A DNA stretch of 64,000 bases from RGIG5299 sp045588575 (GCA_045588575.1 JAZNEJ010000008.1:124001-188000); one strand, 5' to 3'. Shown: positions 1-7,625, numbered from the stretch's first letter. Program-made: numbers and translations. The notes: generated by a model not told the origin, from the sequence alone.

Positions 1-315
1 AACCGCGCGCATATCTTCCGCTTTTTTAATGAGCATTGCGGTTTCGGGAGAAACAATAACGGCTTCTCCGTTTGCACGGTTTAGCTTATAAATATCGGAG
101 CCTTCTTTTGAAGGTGAAAAAAGGGAGTCTAACTCAAAAACCCTTTGCATTGCCTTGGTTGCGGCGTTACGTTTGCTTTTCGGCACGGTAATTGTCATAT
201 AAGTATCCATAGCGAAAAAGCTCTCGCTAACCGTAGGCTCTTGGCAGGACGAGAAAACAAGCAACGCCGAAATTAAAAGCACTAACGCCGTTATTAAAGA
301 AACCGTTTTTTTCAA
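1..315 (-). CDS. apbE: FAD:protein FMN transferase (ApbE family) lipoprotein, partial
   Basis: The gene runs off the left edge; only the first 105 codons are present. The protein opens with a lysine-rich, hydrophobic signal peptide ending in FSSC, a lipobox-like site, so it should be membrane-anchored on the outside. The next residues, FFAMDTYMTIT, match the start of the mature ApbE domain, and LDSLFSPSKEGSDIYKLNRA matches the conserved FS...S.I..LN stretch. ApbE proteins attach FMN to Thr/Ser of exported flavoproteins such as Rnf or Nqr subunits; that role is family knowledge. The start is TTG: an SD-like GGCGGTGAAGGA lies just upstream, and the ATG 19 bases upstream is in another frame. The catalytic C-terminal half lies outside the window. 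Confidence 0.85.
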   Translation of the reverse strand, partial: MKKTVSLITALVLLISALLVFSSCQEPTVSESFFAMDTYMTITVPKSKRNAATKAMQRVFELDSLFSPSKEGSDIYKLNRANGEAVIVSPETAMLIKKAEDMRAV

Positions 316-408
316 GTCCTTCACCGCCTTTCATTTTATCTATTTTATCACAAAACTAAATGAAAGAAAAGATAATTCTTAATTTTCCTTTATATCTTTG
401 CCGAATTG

Positions 409-437
409 TTGATTTTAACCATAAAATATGATATTAT
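409..437 (+). promoter_or_regulatory. SigA-type promoter for the Dabb gene
   Basis: TTGATT (409-414) is followed by a 17-base spacer and TATTAT (432-437), with TG one base before the -10. The gene starts 31 bases downstream after an AAAGGAGA ribosome site. Confidence 0.6.
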
Positions 438-467
438 ATAACCACAAAACATAAAGGAGAAAAGAAA

Positions 468-752
468 ATGTTTACACATATAGTTTTTTACAGAGTGGAA
501 AATCCCGAAGAAAATTTGCCTAAAATGAAGGAGCTTCTTTGCTCTCTTCCTGCAAAAATAGAGGTTATCCGCTCCCTTAAATTCGGAATAGACGAGCTTA
601 AAACTCCCCGTTCCGTTGACGGTTGTCTTTACGTTGAGTTTAATAGCGAGGCGGATTATCATTATTACAAAGACCATCCCGAGCATTTAAAGGTTGCCGA
701 ATTTATAGGAAAAATTAAAAAAGAAGCCTACTCGGCAGATTTTAACGAATAA
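468..752 (+). CDS. Dabb (stress-responsive A/B barrel) domain protein
   Basis: A 94-residue protein made of a single Dabb ferredoxin-like fold. It begins MFTHIVFYRV, has a central LKFGIDEL strand, and near the end has YKDHPEHLKVAEFI, the YxxHPxH-type signature, with a terminal DFN. Dabb proteins form small dimeric barrels; members are linked to stress or to small-molecule cyclisation or oxidation, but no reaction can be assigned here. It has its own promoter, a strong AAAGGAG site, and a shared hairpin terminator facing rnmV, so it is probably a single-gene unit. Confidence 0.8.
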   Translation: MFTHIVFYRVENPEENLPKMKELLCSLPAKIEVIRSLKFGIDELKTPRSVDGCLYVEFNSEADYHYYKDHPEHLKVAEFIGKIKKEAYSADFNE

Positions 753-762
753 AAATAAAAAC

Positions 763-788
763 AAAAACTCCCGTTTGGGAGTTTTTTT
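763..788. terminator. Bidirectional intrinsic terminator
   Basis: The stem ACTCCC/GGGAGT with a GTTT loop is flanked by A5 on the left and T7 on the right, so it can end both the Dabb gene (plus) and rnmV (minus). Confidence 0.85.
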
Positions 789-1389
789 ATTTTAAATAGT
801 CTATCAGTCGGTTTGCGTTCATTCGTGGCGGCAAGCCCATCTTTTTGCAAAGCTCACGTCTTTTTTCGGCGCTTTTTTCCTCACCCGTAAGCCCCAATTC
901 AAAAAGAAGCGCTTTGGTTACGGGAAAGGTTATTTTTTCTGCCGCATCACTTCCGAAAAGCTCGCAAACGGCGGTTTTAAAATCATCTTTTCGGTTAAAC
1001 TCGCCTTCCGATTTTTCTTTGGGAACAGCGTTAATAAGGGCTTTTTCAATTGACGAAACGGTGTTTCCCTCAACACCCAAAAGTCCTTCCTTGCCTGCCG
1101 TTTCTTTTCTTTTTTCTTTGCCCTTTTCGGCAGGCGGATATGCGTGAAAAACCTCGCCCTCGGTTACCGAATTTTCAATAAAGGTGCGGATTTTAAAGCC
1201 TGCGGAATCAGCATCGGTAAAAATTATTATGCCTCTTTCCACAGCCAATTTCCTTAAAAACTCAACCGTTTCGGTATTTTTAAAAACGTTAAAGCCGCCG
1301 ACGGACACTATAAGTGCGTCGGTTATTTTATCGAGCTTTATTTTATCGTATTTACCTTCAACGATAATTGCCTGAGTTATATGAAGCAT
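787..1389 (-). CDS. rnmV: Ribonuclease M5 (TOPRIM, 5S rRNA maturation)
   Basis: A 200-residue protein with an N-terminal TOPRIM domain: AIIVEGKYD supplies the catalytic Glu11 and FTDADSAG the DxD pair Asp59/Asp61. The C-terminal part, ending in MGLPPRMNANRLIDYLK, fits the RNase M5 C-terminal domain. The enzyme trims the ends of 5S rRNA precursors in low-GC Gram-positives. In Bacillus rnmV adjoins rsmA; here rsmA is about 30 kb away with yifB. A charged segment around residues 85-120 is probably a linker. Translation starts at ATG after GGAG, about 20 bases below its own promoter, which is almost identical to that of the neighbouring ribbon-helix-helix gene. Confidence 0.9.
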   Translation of the reverse strand: MLHITQAIIVEGKYDKIKLDKITDALIVSVGGFNVFKNTETVEFLRKLAVERGIIIFTDADSAGFKIRTFIENSVTEGEVFHAYPPAEKGKEKRKETAGKEGLLGVEGNTVSSIEKALINAVPKEKSEGEFNRKDDFKTAVCELFGSDAAEKITFPVTKALLFELGLTGEEKSAEKRRELCKKMGLPPRMNANRLIDYLK

Positions 1390-1415
1390 AAAAATCTCCG
1401 AGAACCTTTTTTATA

Positions 1416-1444
1416 ATAATAGCATAAAAAAAGAAGAAAAACAA
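1416..1444 (-). promoter_or_regulatory. Extended -10 promoter of rnmV
   Basis: Read on the minus strand: TTGTTT (1444-1439), a 17-base spacer ending in TGC, and TATTAT (1421-1416). The -35 lies in the T-tract of the preceding terminator. The same arrangement recurs at 1707-1735. Confidence 0.7.
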
Positions 1445-1478
1445 GAGCATCCGCGACGGATTTGCCGAAGATGCCCTT
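1437..1478 (-). terminator. Probable terminator of the ribbon-helix-helix gene
   Basis: On the minus strand AAGGGCATC pairs with GATGCTCTT (one G-U pair) around an internal loop and is followed by GTTTTTC. It lies 10 bases below the stop codon and overlaps the rnmV -35. Confidence 0.6.
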
Positions 1479-1487
1479 AATTTACTC

Positions 1488-1679
1488 TTATTTCTTTTTA
1501 ACAGTTTCGGGAATTTCAATTTCACCCTCTGCTTTTTCAAAATCTTTTATTTCTTTCCTTATTAAATAAAGAATTTCGCCGTTTGCAGAACGTCCGTAAT
1601 ATTTTGAAATATAGTGAAGCTTATAATGAAGCTCGGGGTCGACCTCTATTCCAAGATGCTTATTATTTTTATTTCTCAT
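1488..1679 (-). CDS. Small ribbon-helix-helix (Arc/MetJ-type) DNA-binding protein
   Basis: A 63-residue protein. The beta strand KHLGIEVDPELHYKLHYIS leads into helix A, the turn YYGRSANGE, and helix B ILYLIRKEIKDFEKA, the layout of Arc-family regulators that bind DNA as dimers through paired N-terminal strands. The acidic tail ends in VKKK. The gene lies between the EF-G-like gene and rnmV with its own promoter and an AGGAG ribosome site. No toxin-like partner adjoins it, so an antitoxin role is not supported. Because its promoter is nearly copied upstream of rnmV, control of itself and rnmV is possible but only inferred. Confidence 0.75.
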   Translation of the reverse strand: MRNKNNKHLGIEVDPELHYKLHYISKYYGRSANGEILYLIRKEIKDFEKAEGEIEIPETVKKK

Positions 1680-1706
1680 AAAAATCTCCTAATAAACTTT
1701 TTTATA

Positions 1707-1735
1707 ATAATAGCATAAAAACAGGCGAAAAACAA
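1707..1735 (-). promoter_or_regulatory. Extended -10 promoter of the ribbon-helix-helix gene
   Basis: TTGTTT (1735-1730), a 17-base spacer ending in TGC, and TATTAT (1712-1707), read on the minus strand. The -35 falls inside the right arm and T-tract of the upstream terminator. Confidence 0.7.
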
Positions 1736-1764
1736 GCCCTCTCCAACAGAAGAGGACTTGTTTG
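1727..1764 (-). terminator. Terminator of the EF-G-like gene
   Basis: On the minus strand AACAAGTCCTCT pairs with AGAGGGCTTGTT (one mismatch or wobble), followed by TTTC. It lies within 10 bases of the stop codon and shares bases with the next promoter. Confidence 0.75.
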
Positions 1765-1771
1765 CTTTTTA

Positions 1772-3841
1772 TTATTCCTTATTCGCTTCGGCGATAACCG
1801 CTTCGCAAACCGATGCGGGCGCTTCTGAATAGCGCTCGAATTTGAAAACGAAGGAGGAGTTACCTTGCGACATTGAGCGAAGGTCAATTGCATAGCTCGT
1901 CATTTCAGCCATGGGAACCTCGGCTTCAACTATTTGCATGCTGTCTTCAATGGGAGTCATACCCAAAATTCTGCCGCGGCGTTTGTTAATATCGCCTATA
2001 ATATCGCCCATTATTGCGTCGGGCACCGAAACTTTAAGGTTGCCAATCGGCTCTAAAATTACCGGCTTTGCCTGAGAAATACCCTCTTTAAACGCGATGT
2101 TTGCCGCAATTTTAAACGCCATTTCGGAGGAGTCGACGTCGTGATAAGAGCCGTCTACAAGCGTTGCCTTAACGCCAACGACGGGGTAACCTGCCAAAAC
2201 GCCCTTTTGCATGGATTCTCTTAAACCCTTCTCAACTGCGGGGAAGAAGTTTTTGGGAACTGCGCCGCCGAAAACCGATTCCTCAAAAACCATATCCTCA
2301 ACGTCGGGATTGGGAGCAAACTCAATCCAAACGTCGCCGTATTGACCGTGGCCGCCCGATTGCTTTTTGTGCTTACCTTGAACCTTAACCGTCTTTTTAA
2401 TAGTTTCTCTGTATGCCACCTTGGGAGCTTCAAGTAAAACCTCAACGCCGAATTTATTCTTTAATTTAGAAACCAAAACGTCTATATGTGTTTCACCGAG
2501 AGCCGAAATAACCATCTGATGCGTTTCGGCGTTGTTTACAAACGAGAAGGTAAAATCTTCATCTTTAAGCTTTGCAAAGCCCGATGCAATTTTATCTTCC
2601 TCTCCCTTGTTTTTAGCAAGCACCGCAAGCGAATAGCAGGGGGCGGGATAGGAAATTTGACGGTATTCAACCATATTGGCGCCGTCGCAAAGAGTGTCGC
2701 CCGTTTGGGTAACTCCAAGCTTGGTAACAATGCATATATCACCTGCAACCGCCTCGGCTGTTTCAACTTGCTTTTTGCCGCGAAGGAAGAAGAGCTTGCC
2801 TATCTTTTCGGCTTCGCCCGTGCGGAAATTTATCGCCGCCGTATCGGGCTTTAATTTTCCGGTTACTATTTTAATAAACGACATTTTGCCCACAAAAGCA
2901 TCTACAACCGTTTTGAAAACGTAGCCCGAGAAGAGCTTTGAGGCATCGTAATCGGTCATTTTTTCTTCTTTTTGCATATTTGCCGCACTTTCGGGCGTTT
3001 CAAGCGGCGAGGGGAAGAAGCCCGCAATTAAATCAAGCGCCGCCGCTATGCCGCAAAGACTGAATGCCGAACCGCACAAAACGGGATAAAGCGAGCCTGT
3101 AACAAGCTCGTGGCAAAGGCCCGAAAGAGTTTCTTCATAGGTAAAAGGCTCGCCGCTGAAGAATTTTTCCATAAGCTCATCGGAAGCGCCTGCCGCAACC
3201 TCGTTAATGTCGTTAAGACATTTTTCCGCAAGAGCCTTTAAGTTTTCGGGAATGGGAATTTCGCTTCTCTTGCCTTCCTTGGTGTCAACCGAATATGCCT
3301 TCATTTCAACTACGTTTATAATGCCTAAAAGCTTTCTGTCCTCAATAATGGGGATTTCGGTTGCAACAACGTGGTTACCGTATCTTTCACGAAGCGACGC
3401 CAAAACCTTAAAGAAATCGGCGTTTTCATCGTCTAATTTGTTTATAAAAAATGCGCGAGGCATTGAAATACGTTTTGTGAGCTTAAACGCTCTGTCGGTT
3501 GCAACGCCTATTCCGCTCTTGCCCGAAACGCAAATTAAAGCCGCCTCGGCAGCGCGAATTCCCTGAACCGTTTCACCCTCGAAATCGAAATATCCGGGAG
3601 TATCTATTAAATTTATTTTTTTATCATTCCAGATTATAGGAAGAATTGATGCCGAAAGAGAACATTTTCTTTTAATTTCTTCGGAATCAAAGTCGGAAAC
3701 GGTGTTACCGTCGGCAACTTTTCCCAATCTGTCGCTTGATTTCGACATAAAAAGCATTGCTTCCGCAACGGACGTTTTTCCCGCGCCGCCTGCTCCCAAA
3801 AGCACGACGTTACGAATTTTGTTTGTTTCTGAACAGTTCAA
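1772..3841 (-). CDS. EF-G-like translational GTPase (EF-G paralogue)
   Basis: A protein of about 689 residues with the five-domain EF-G layout. G1 reads GAGGAGKT (residues 16-23) instead of the classic AHIDAGKT; G3 is DTPGYFDF (about 81-88) and G4 is NKLD. The C-terminal half has the domain IV/V stretches KQSGGHGQYGDVWIEF and RRGRILGMTP. This is the divergent EF-G class found beside true FusA in many Clostridia; it is expected to bind the ribosome, but translocation activity is unproved. The start is placed at the second TTG: AAAGGAG ends 9 bases before it, while the first TTG directly abuts the SD. It is a single-gene unit with promoter and terminator. Confidence 0.85.
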   Translation of the reverse strand: MNCSETNKIRNVVLLGAGGAGKTSVAEAMLFMSKSSDRLGKVADGNTVSDFDSEEIKRKCSLSASILPIIWNDKKINLIDTPGYFDFEGETVQGIRAAEAALICVSGKSGIGVATDRAFKLTKRISMPRAFFINKLDDENADFFKVLASLRERYGNHVVATEIPIIEDRKLLGIINVVEMKAYSVDTKEGKRSEIPIPENLKALAEKCLNDINEVAAGASDELMEKFFSGEPFTYEETLSGLCHELVTGSLYPVLCGSAFSLCGIAAALDLIAGFFPSPLETPESAANMQKEEKMTDYDASKLFSGYVFKTVVDAFVGKMSFIKIVTGKLKPDTAAINFRTGEAEKIGKLFFLRGKKQVETAEAVAGDICIVTKLGVTQTGDTLCDGANMVEYRQISYPAPCYSLAVLAKNKGEEDKIASGFAKLKDEDFTFSFVNNAETHQMVISALGETHIDVLVSKLKNKFGVEVLLEAPKVAYRETIKKTVKVQGKHKKQSGGHGQYGDVWIEFAPNPDVEDMVFEESVFGGAVPKNFFPAVEKGLRESMQKGVLAGYPVVGVKATLVDGSYHDVDSSEMAFKIAANIAFKEGISQAKPVILEPIGNLKVSVPDAIMGDIIGDINKRRGRILGMTPIEDSMQIVEAEVPMAEMTSYAIDLRSMSQGNSSFVFKFERYSEAPASVCEAVIAEANKE

Positions 3842-3918
3842 GATTGACAACTCCTTTGAATATCTGTTTGCATAAAATTTGTGCAGTTGTTACAACAGAA
3901 ATTAAAATTTGTAATTAC

Positions 3919-3947
3919 ATTATAGTATATTGCCAACAACTTTGCAA
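3919..3947 (-). promoter_or_regulatory. Promoter of the EF-G-like gene
   Basis: TTGCAA (3947-3942), 17 bases, TATAAT (3924-3919) on the minus strand, about 80 bases upstream of the start. Confidence 0.7.
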
Positions 3948-4019
3948 GTATTTTCACAGTTTTTTAAAAAATTTCGTTTCAAAAAGCACGCTTGAAAGGT
4001 TTTGAAAAACGAAAAACAC

Positions 4020-4048
4020 TTGAAAATAAGAAAAAAATATTGTATAAT
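4020..4048 (+). promoter_or_regulatory. Promoter of the FAH/phosphatase/DegV operon
   Basis: TTGAAA (4020-4025), a 17-base A-rich spacer, and a perfect TATAAT (4043-4048), 36 bases before the first start codon. Confidence 0.75.
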
Positions 4049-4084
4049 GCATAAAACGGCTGAAAAGCTTTTAAGGGTAAAATT

Positions 4085-4846
4085 ATGGAAATTATAAGAT
4101 TTGAAATTGAAAACAGCCGCTTTTTCGGCGTTATAAACGGAAACGAGGCGGAGGTAATTTCTTCTCCTTTTAACGAAGAAATCAGCTTTTTGGGCAAAAG
4201 CTTTCCGCTTGATAAAATTAAACTTCTTGCTCCCACCGAGCCCACAAAAATAGTTGCGGCGGGGCTTAACTACCAAAAGCACACCGAAGAGCTTAAAGAA
4301 AAATTTCCCGATGAACCCGTTTTCTTTATTAAGCCTTCAACAACGCTTAACAATCCGTTCGACGATATCCCTCTTTACAAAAACGCCGGCAGAACAGATT
4401 ACGAGGGCGAGCTTGCCGTTGTAATTAAAAAGGAATGCCGAAACGTTTCGCCCGAAGAGGTTAAGGATTATATTTTGGGCTACACGATTTTAAACGACGT
4501 TACCGCCCGAACGCTTCAGAAAAAAGACGGGCAGTGGACCAGAGCCAAAGGATTTGACGGCTTTTGTCCCATCGGTCCGCATATTGAAACCGAGCTTAAC
4601 ACCGCCAATCTTTCTTTAAAAACCTATAAGGACGGCGTTTTGGTCCAAGACGGCAACACCTGCGATATGATTTGGAGCGCCGAGCAGCTCGTTTCTTTTG
4701 CATCTTCGTTTTTAACGCTTCTTCCCGGCGACGTGGTTTCAACGGGAACTCCCTCGGGAATTGGCGAAGCCAAAGACGGAGAAACGGTTGAAATTGAAAT
4801 TGAGGGCATAGGCATTTTGAAAAACACATATAAATCGAAAGAGTGA
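4085..4846 (+). CDS. Fumarylacetoacetate hydrolase family protein
   Basis: A 253-residue protein with the FAH fold. After an N-terminal cap, VAAGLNYQKHTEEL and PVFFIKPSTTLNNP are typical; DYEGELAVVI supplies the two acidic metal ligands and GYTILNDVTARTLQ the Asp; LLPGDVVSTGTPSGIG is the C-terminal family signature. Relatives hydrolyse or isomerise acylpyruvates, decarboxylate oxaloacetate, or process catechol-derived acids; no substrate can be picked. It is the first gene of a forward operon; its stop overlaps the possible GTG of the next gene. The ribosome site is weak (AAGGG). Confidence 0.88.
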   Translation: MEIIRFEIENSRFFGVINGNEAEVISSPFNEEISFLGKSFPLDKIKLLAPTEPTKIVAAGLNYQKHTEELKEKFPDEPVFFIKPSTTLNNPFDDIPLYKNAGRTDYEGELAVVIKKECRNVSPEEVKDYILGYTILNDVTARTLQKKDGQWTRAKGFDGFCPIGPHIETELNTANLSLKTYKDGVLVQDGNTCDMIWSAEQLVSFASSFLTLLPGDVVSTGTPSGIGEAKDGETVEIEIEGIGILKNTYKSKE

Positions 4847-4851
4847 AGCAT

Positions 4852-5511
4852 TTGAAAAAAGCAGTAATATTCGACCTCGACGGAACTCTTCTCAACACGC
4901 TTGACGACCTCGCCGATTCAATGAACGAAAGTCTTAAAAGGCTCGGTTTTCCCACACACGAAACCGATGCATATCGCATCTTCGTTGGCGACGGCGTTAA
5001 AATGCTTGCAAAAAGGGCTCTTCCCGAAGGTGAGAAAACCGACGAAAACTGCGAAAAGCTTTTAAAAATTTACGCCGAGGTTTACAAGGCAAATCAGCAA
5101 AACAAAACAAAGCCATACGAAGGCGTTGAAAGCGTTATAAAATCGCTTAAAGAGCTCGGCTTTGAGCTTTTCGTTTTATCGAACAAGCCCGATTTAAACA
5201 CCAAGGAAATTGTAAAGCATTATTTCGGCGACGTTTTTAACGGCGTTTACGGGCAGGTTGAAGCTTTTCCGAAAAAGCCCGACCCTTCCTACGCTCTTCA
5301 TATTCTTCAGATAAACGGCATAAAGCCCGAAAATACAATTTTCGTTGGCGATTCAAGTCCCGATATTTTAACGGCAAAGGCGGCAAAAACTCACTCGGTG
5401 GGCGTAAGCTGGGGTTTTCGAGGCGAAGCGGAGCTTAAAAACGCAGGTGCGGAAAAGATTGTTAAAAGCTCGGAAGAGCTTTTGAAATACATAACTGACT
5501 TTGAGTTTTAA
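4852..5511 (+). CDS. HAD-superfamily phosphatase, phosphoglycolate phosphatase-like
   Basis: A 219-residue HAD hydrolase with motif I DLDGTLLNT directly after the start, motif II Ser in VLSNKP, a later Lys (FPKKPDP) and the acidic motif IV in FVGDSSPDI. The helical cap between motifs I and II fits the Gph/PGP subgroup, but HAD substrate range is broad. The start is taken at TTG 4852, giving MKKAVIFDLDG and placing AAAGAG 8 bases upstream; an in-frame GTG at 4843, overlapping the upstream stop, would add three residues. It is co-transcribed with the FAH gene and followed 20 bases later by the DegV gene. Confidence 0.85.
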   Translation: MKKAVIFDLDGTLLNTLDDLADSMNESLKRLGFPTHETDAYRIFVGDGVKMLAKRALPEGEKTDENCEKLLKIYAEVYKANQQNKTKPYEGVESVIKSLKELGFELFVLSNKPDLNTKEIVKHYFGDVFNGVYGQVEAFPKKPDPSYALHILQINGIKPENTIFVGDSSPDILTAKAAKTHSVGVSWGFRGEAELKNAGAEKIVKSSEELLKYITDFEF

Positions 5512-5531
5512 TTCTGAAAGGAAACGTATTT

Positions 5532-6380
5532 ATGAAAAAAAGATGGTTAATTTCAGCAGACAGCGGTATTGACTTACCCAAAGAAATAGTTGAAAAATTT
5601 GATATTCGCATTTCAAATATTTGGATTACTTTGGGCGAAGAAACAAGAAAAGACAACGAATTTACTCAGGATGAGCTTTACGAATATGCAAACCGCACGG
5701 GAACGCTTCCCAAAACGGGTGCTTTATCTCCTTTGGTTTACGAGGAATGGTTTTCCTCTCTTTTAGAAGAGGCTGAAAGCGTAGTTCACATAAGCCTTTC
5801 TTCCGGAATTTCAAGCAGCAATCAAAACGCTGCGGTTGCGGCGGAAAGCATTGATAACGTTTTCGTAATCGACTCTCTTAACCTTTCAACCGGCTTCGGA
5901 CATCTCGTTTATTACGCCGCAGAGCTTCTTGAAGGCGGAATGGAGGTTAAAGACGTCGTTAACGAAATTGAAAGAGTTAAGTCTCTTGTTGACACTTCTT
6001 TCGTTTTAGACAGTCTTGAATATATGAAGATGGGCGGCAGATGCAGCGCCGTTGCCGTTTTGGGCGCAAATCTTTTGAAATTAAAGCCCTGCATTGAGGT
6101 TAAAGACGGCAAGCTTGGAATGTGCAAAAAATACAGAGGTAAATTTGAAGACGTTTTAATTTCTTACGTTGACGACCGTTTGGCAAATCTCGAAAATATC
6201 GACGACAAGAGAATTTTCGTAACTCACGCAGGCGTTGATAACGGACTCGAAGAAAAAATCCGCGATTATGTTGCTTCAAAAGGCTTCTTTAAGGAAATTT
6301 TAATTTCCCGCGCAAGCTGCACCATCTCCACTCACTGCGGCAAAAACACCTTGGGAATTTTGTTTTTCCGTAAAAGTTAA
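5532..6380 (+). CDS. DegV family fatty-acid-binding protein
   Basis: A 282-residue protein. The start (MKKRWLISADSGIDLP) and the middle stretch VVHISLSSGISSSNQNA are the two DegV lipid-site signatures; FVLDSLEYMKMGGRCS is the conserved domain-junction motif, and the end carries STHCGKNTLGILFF. DegV/FakB proteins bind one fatty acid and present it to the fatty-acid kinase FakA for phosphorylation; no FakA gene is in the window. The ribosome site is GAAAGGA and a strong hairpin terminator follows, so it is the last gene of the operon that starts with FAH. Confidence 0.9.
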   Translation: MKKRWLISADSGIDLPKEIVEKFDIRISNIWITLGEETRKDNEFTQDELYEYANRTGTLPKTGALSPLVYEEWFSSLLEEAESVVHISLSSGISSSNQNAAVAAESIDNVFVIDSLNLSTGFGHLVYYAAELLEGGMEVKDVVNEIERVKSLVDTSFVLDSLEYMKMGGRCSAVAVLGANLLKLKPCIEVKDGKLGMCKKYRGKFEDVLISYVDDRLANLENIDDKRIFVTHAGVDNGLEEKIRDYVASKGFFKEILISRASCTISTHCGKNTLGILFFRKS

Positions 6381-6393
6381 GTGATTTTAAATT

Positions 6394-6426
6394 AAAAGAG
6401 AGAACCGAAAAGTTCTCTCTTTTTTG
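6394..6426 (+). terminator. Intrinsic terminator after the DegV gene
   Basis: The 9-bp stem AGAGAGAAC/GTTCTCTCT with loop CGAAAA is followed by a run of T. Confidence 0.9.
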
Positions 6427-6431
6427 TTATT

Positions 6432-6450
6432 TTCCGCTCGTGCCGCGGGG
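6432..6450 (+). repeat. Truncated copy of the GC-rich repeat
   Basis: 19 bases, TTCCGCTCGTGCCGCGGGG, identical to the first 19 bases of the two 45-base copies at 6462 and 6765. Confidence 0.7.
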
Positions 6451-6461
6451 GCATCTATATC

Positions 6462-6506
6462 TTCCGCTCGTGCCGCGGGGCACGTCCTTTCTTGTGTAGA
6501 CGAAAA
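6462..6506 (+). repeat. 45-base GC-rich direct repeat, copy 1
   Basis: Identical at all 45 positions to 6765-6809. It contains the hairpin GTGCC GCGG GGCAC, and its CGTCCTTTC can pair with GAAAGGACG just downstream. It is much richer in G+C than the surrounding intergenic DNA. Confidence 0.85.
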
Positions 6507-6764
6507 GAAAGGACGCAAAGATTCGTCTTAAAGGGGGAATTTCAATTTCCCCCTTAATCGCCGATTTAAAAGAAATAACAAAGCCGCCGAGAAAAAATCG
6601 GCGGCAATATTTATTAAATTTTAAAATAAATCTTCGGCGACATTAACCCCCTTAAACGACAAGGGCGTTGCCCTTGACCTGTTTTGTGTAAAAACATTTC
6701 TTTGCCCGTGAGGTGTTGCGAGGTTGTTAGTTTTAATGAGTTGCTCGGGCACCAACGGGCTTCT
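6507..6764. other. Non-coding stretch with several hairpins
   Basis: No credible gene. Hairpins seen: AAGGGGGAA/TTCCCCCTT near 6532-6554; GCCGCCGA/TCGGCGGC at 6583-6605, followed on the minus strand by a T-rich run and possibly serving as the spo0A terminator; and CAAGGGC/GCCCTTG near 6660-6676. A 68-codon minus-strand reading frame over 6621-6827 is composed of these repeats and has no start context. Confidence 0.6.
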
Positions 6765-6809
6765 TTCCGCTCGTGCCGCGGGGCACGTCCTTTCTTGTGT
6801 AGACGAAAA
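6765..6809 (+). repeat. 45-base GC-rich direct repeat, copy 2
   Basis: Exact copy of 6462-6506. It ends 8 bases before the spo0A stop codon. Confidence 0.85.
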
Positions 6810-6816
6810 CGCCGTT

Positions 6817-7581
6817 TTACACTGCAATTTGGCGTTTAAGTCTTAACTTATCTGCCAAAAGAGCAATAAATTCGCTGTTTGTGGGTTTGCCCTTGTTAAC
6901 CGAAACAGTGTAGCCGAAAACCGACTGAAGCTTTTCTATATCGCCTCTTTCCCACGAAACCTCAATTGCGTGGCGTATTGCTCTTTCAACTCTTGAAGGT
7001 GTGGTTTGGAATTTTTTCGCGATGGCAGGATATAAAATTTTTGTTACCGCGTGCATAACCTCGGGGTTTTCAATAGACATAATAATTGCGCTTCTTATGT
7101 AATAATAGCCTTTTATATGAGCGGGAATACCGAGGTCTAAAATATAATCGGTAACCTCCTTTTCAATTTCGTGCATAAGTCCGCTGTCTATCTCCTCACT
7201 CTTTTGGCTTCCGCCTGCAAGACGCTTAATTCTGTCGCAAAGAGTATCGGCGTCAAACGGTTTTAAAAGATAGTAACCCACGCCGAGAGCATTCGATTCT
7301 TTCATAAGATAATCGCTTGAAAGCTTGGTTGCAATTACGAAAACGGTTTTCGGCGAGAGATTTCTCTCCTTCACTCGCTTTATAACTCCAATTCCGTCAA
7401 TTCCCGAAAGCAAAATGTCGGTTACCACAATATCGGGCTTTTCACTTCTTATAATGTTTAAACCTTCCTCACCGTTTCCCGTTGTTCCTACAATTTCAAA
7501 TCCTCTTCTGTTCAACTCCATCGCCATTGAATGACGGAATGACGTGCTGTCATCCAACAGCAAAATTCGTGTTTTTAACAT
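6817..7581 (-). CDS. spo0A: Sporulation master regulator Spo0A
   Basis: A 254-residue response regulator. The receiver has the acidic pair Asp10/Asp11, phospho-acceptor Asp55 in VVTDILLSG, Thr85 and Lys107 in LLKPF. The C-terminal effector domain has GYYYIRSAI and the recognition helix region TPSRVERAIRHAIEVSWERG, diagnostic of Spo0A. Phosphorylated Spo0A dimerises and binds 0A boxes to start sporulation. All key residues are intact, which contrasts with the divergent paralogue at 40934-41623. The start is ATG after AGAGAG. The gene stands alone, facing away from the beta-helix block. Confidence 0.97.
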   Translation of the reverse strand: MLKTRILLLDDSTSFRHSMAMELNRRGFEIVGTTGNGEEGLNIIRSEKPDIVVTDILLSGIDGIGVIKRVKERNLSPKTVFVIATKLSSDYLMKESNALGVGYYLLKPFDADTLCDRIKRLAGGSQKSEEIDSGLMHEIEKEVTDYILDLGIPAHIKGYYYIRSAIIMSIENPEVMHAVTKILYPAIAKKFQTTPSRVERAIRHAIEVSWERGDIEKLQSVFGYTVSVNKGKPTNSEFIALLADKLRLKRQIAV

Positions 7582-7625
7582 AGGTTAATCTCTCTTTCGT
7601 TAGGTTTTTTGAGGGGGCTTAATAT

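Noticed and set aside
1488..1679. Toxin-antitoxin module around the ribbon-helix-helix gene
   Set aside because: The neighbours are rnmV and an EF-G-like gene, each with its own signals; no small toxin gene is adjacent.
3920..4282. Minus-strand reading frames over the FAH gene's 5' end
   Set aside because: They overlap a well-supported coding region and two divergent promoters and show no family motifs.
6621..6827. 68-codon minus-strand reading frame across the spo0A 3' repeats
   Set aside because: It is made of the GC-rich repeats and hairpins, overlaps the end of spo0A and has no ribosome site; treated as a repeat-derived false ORF.
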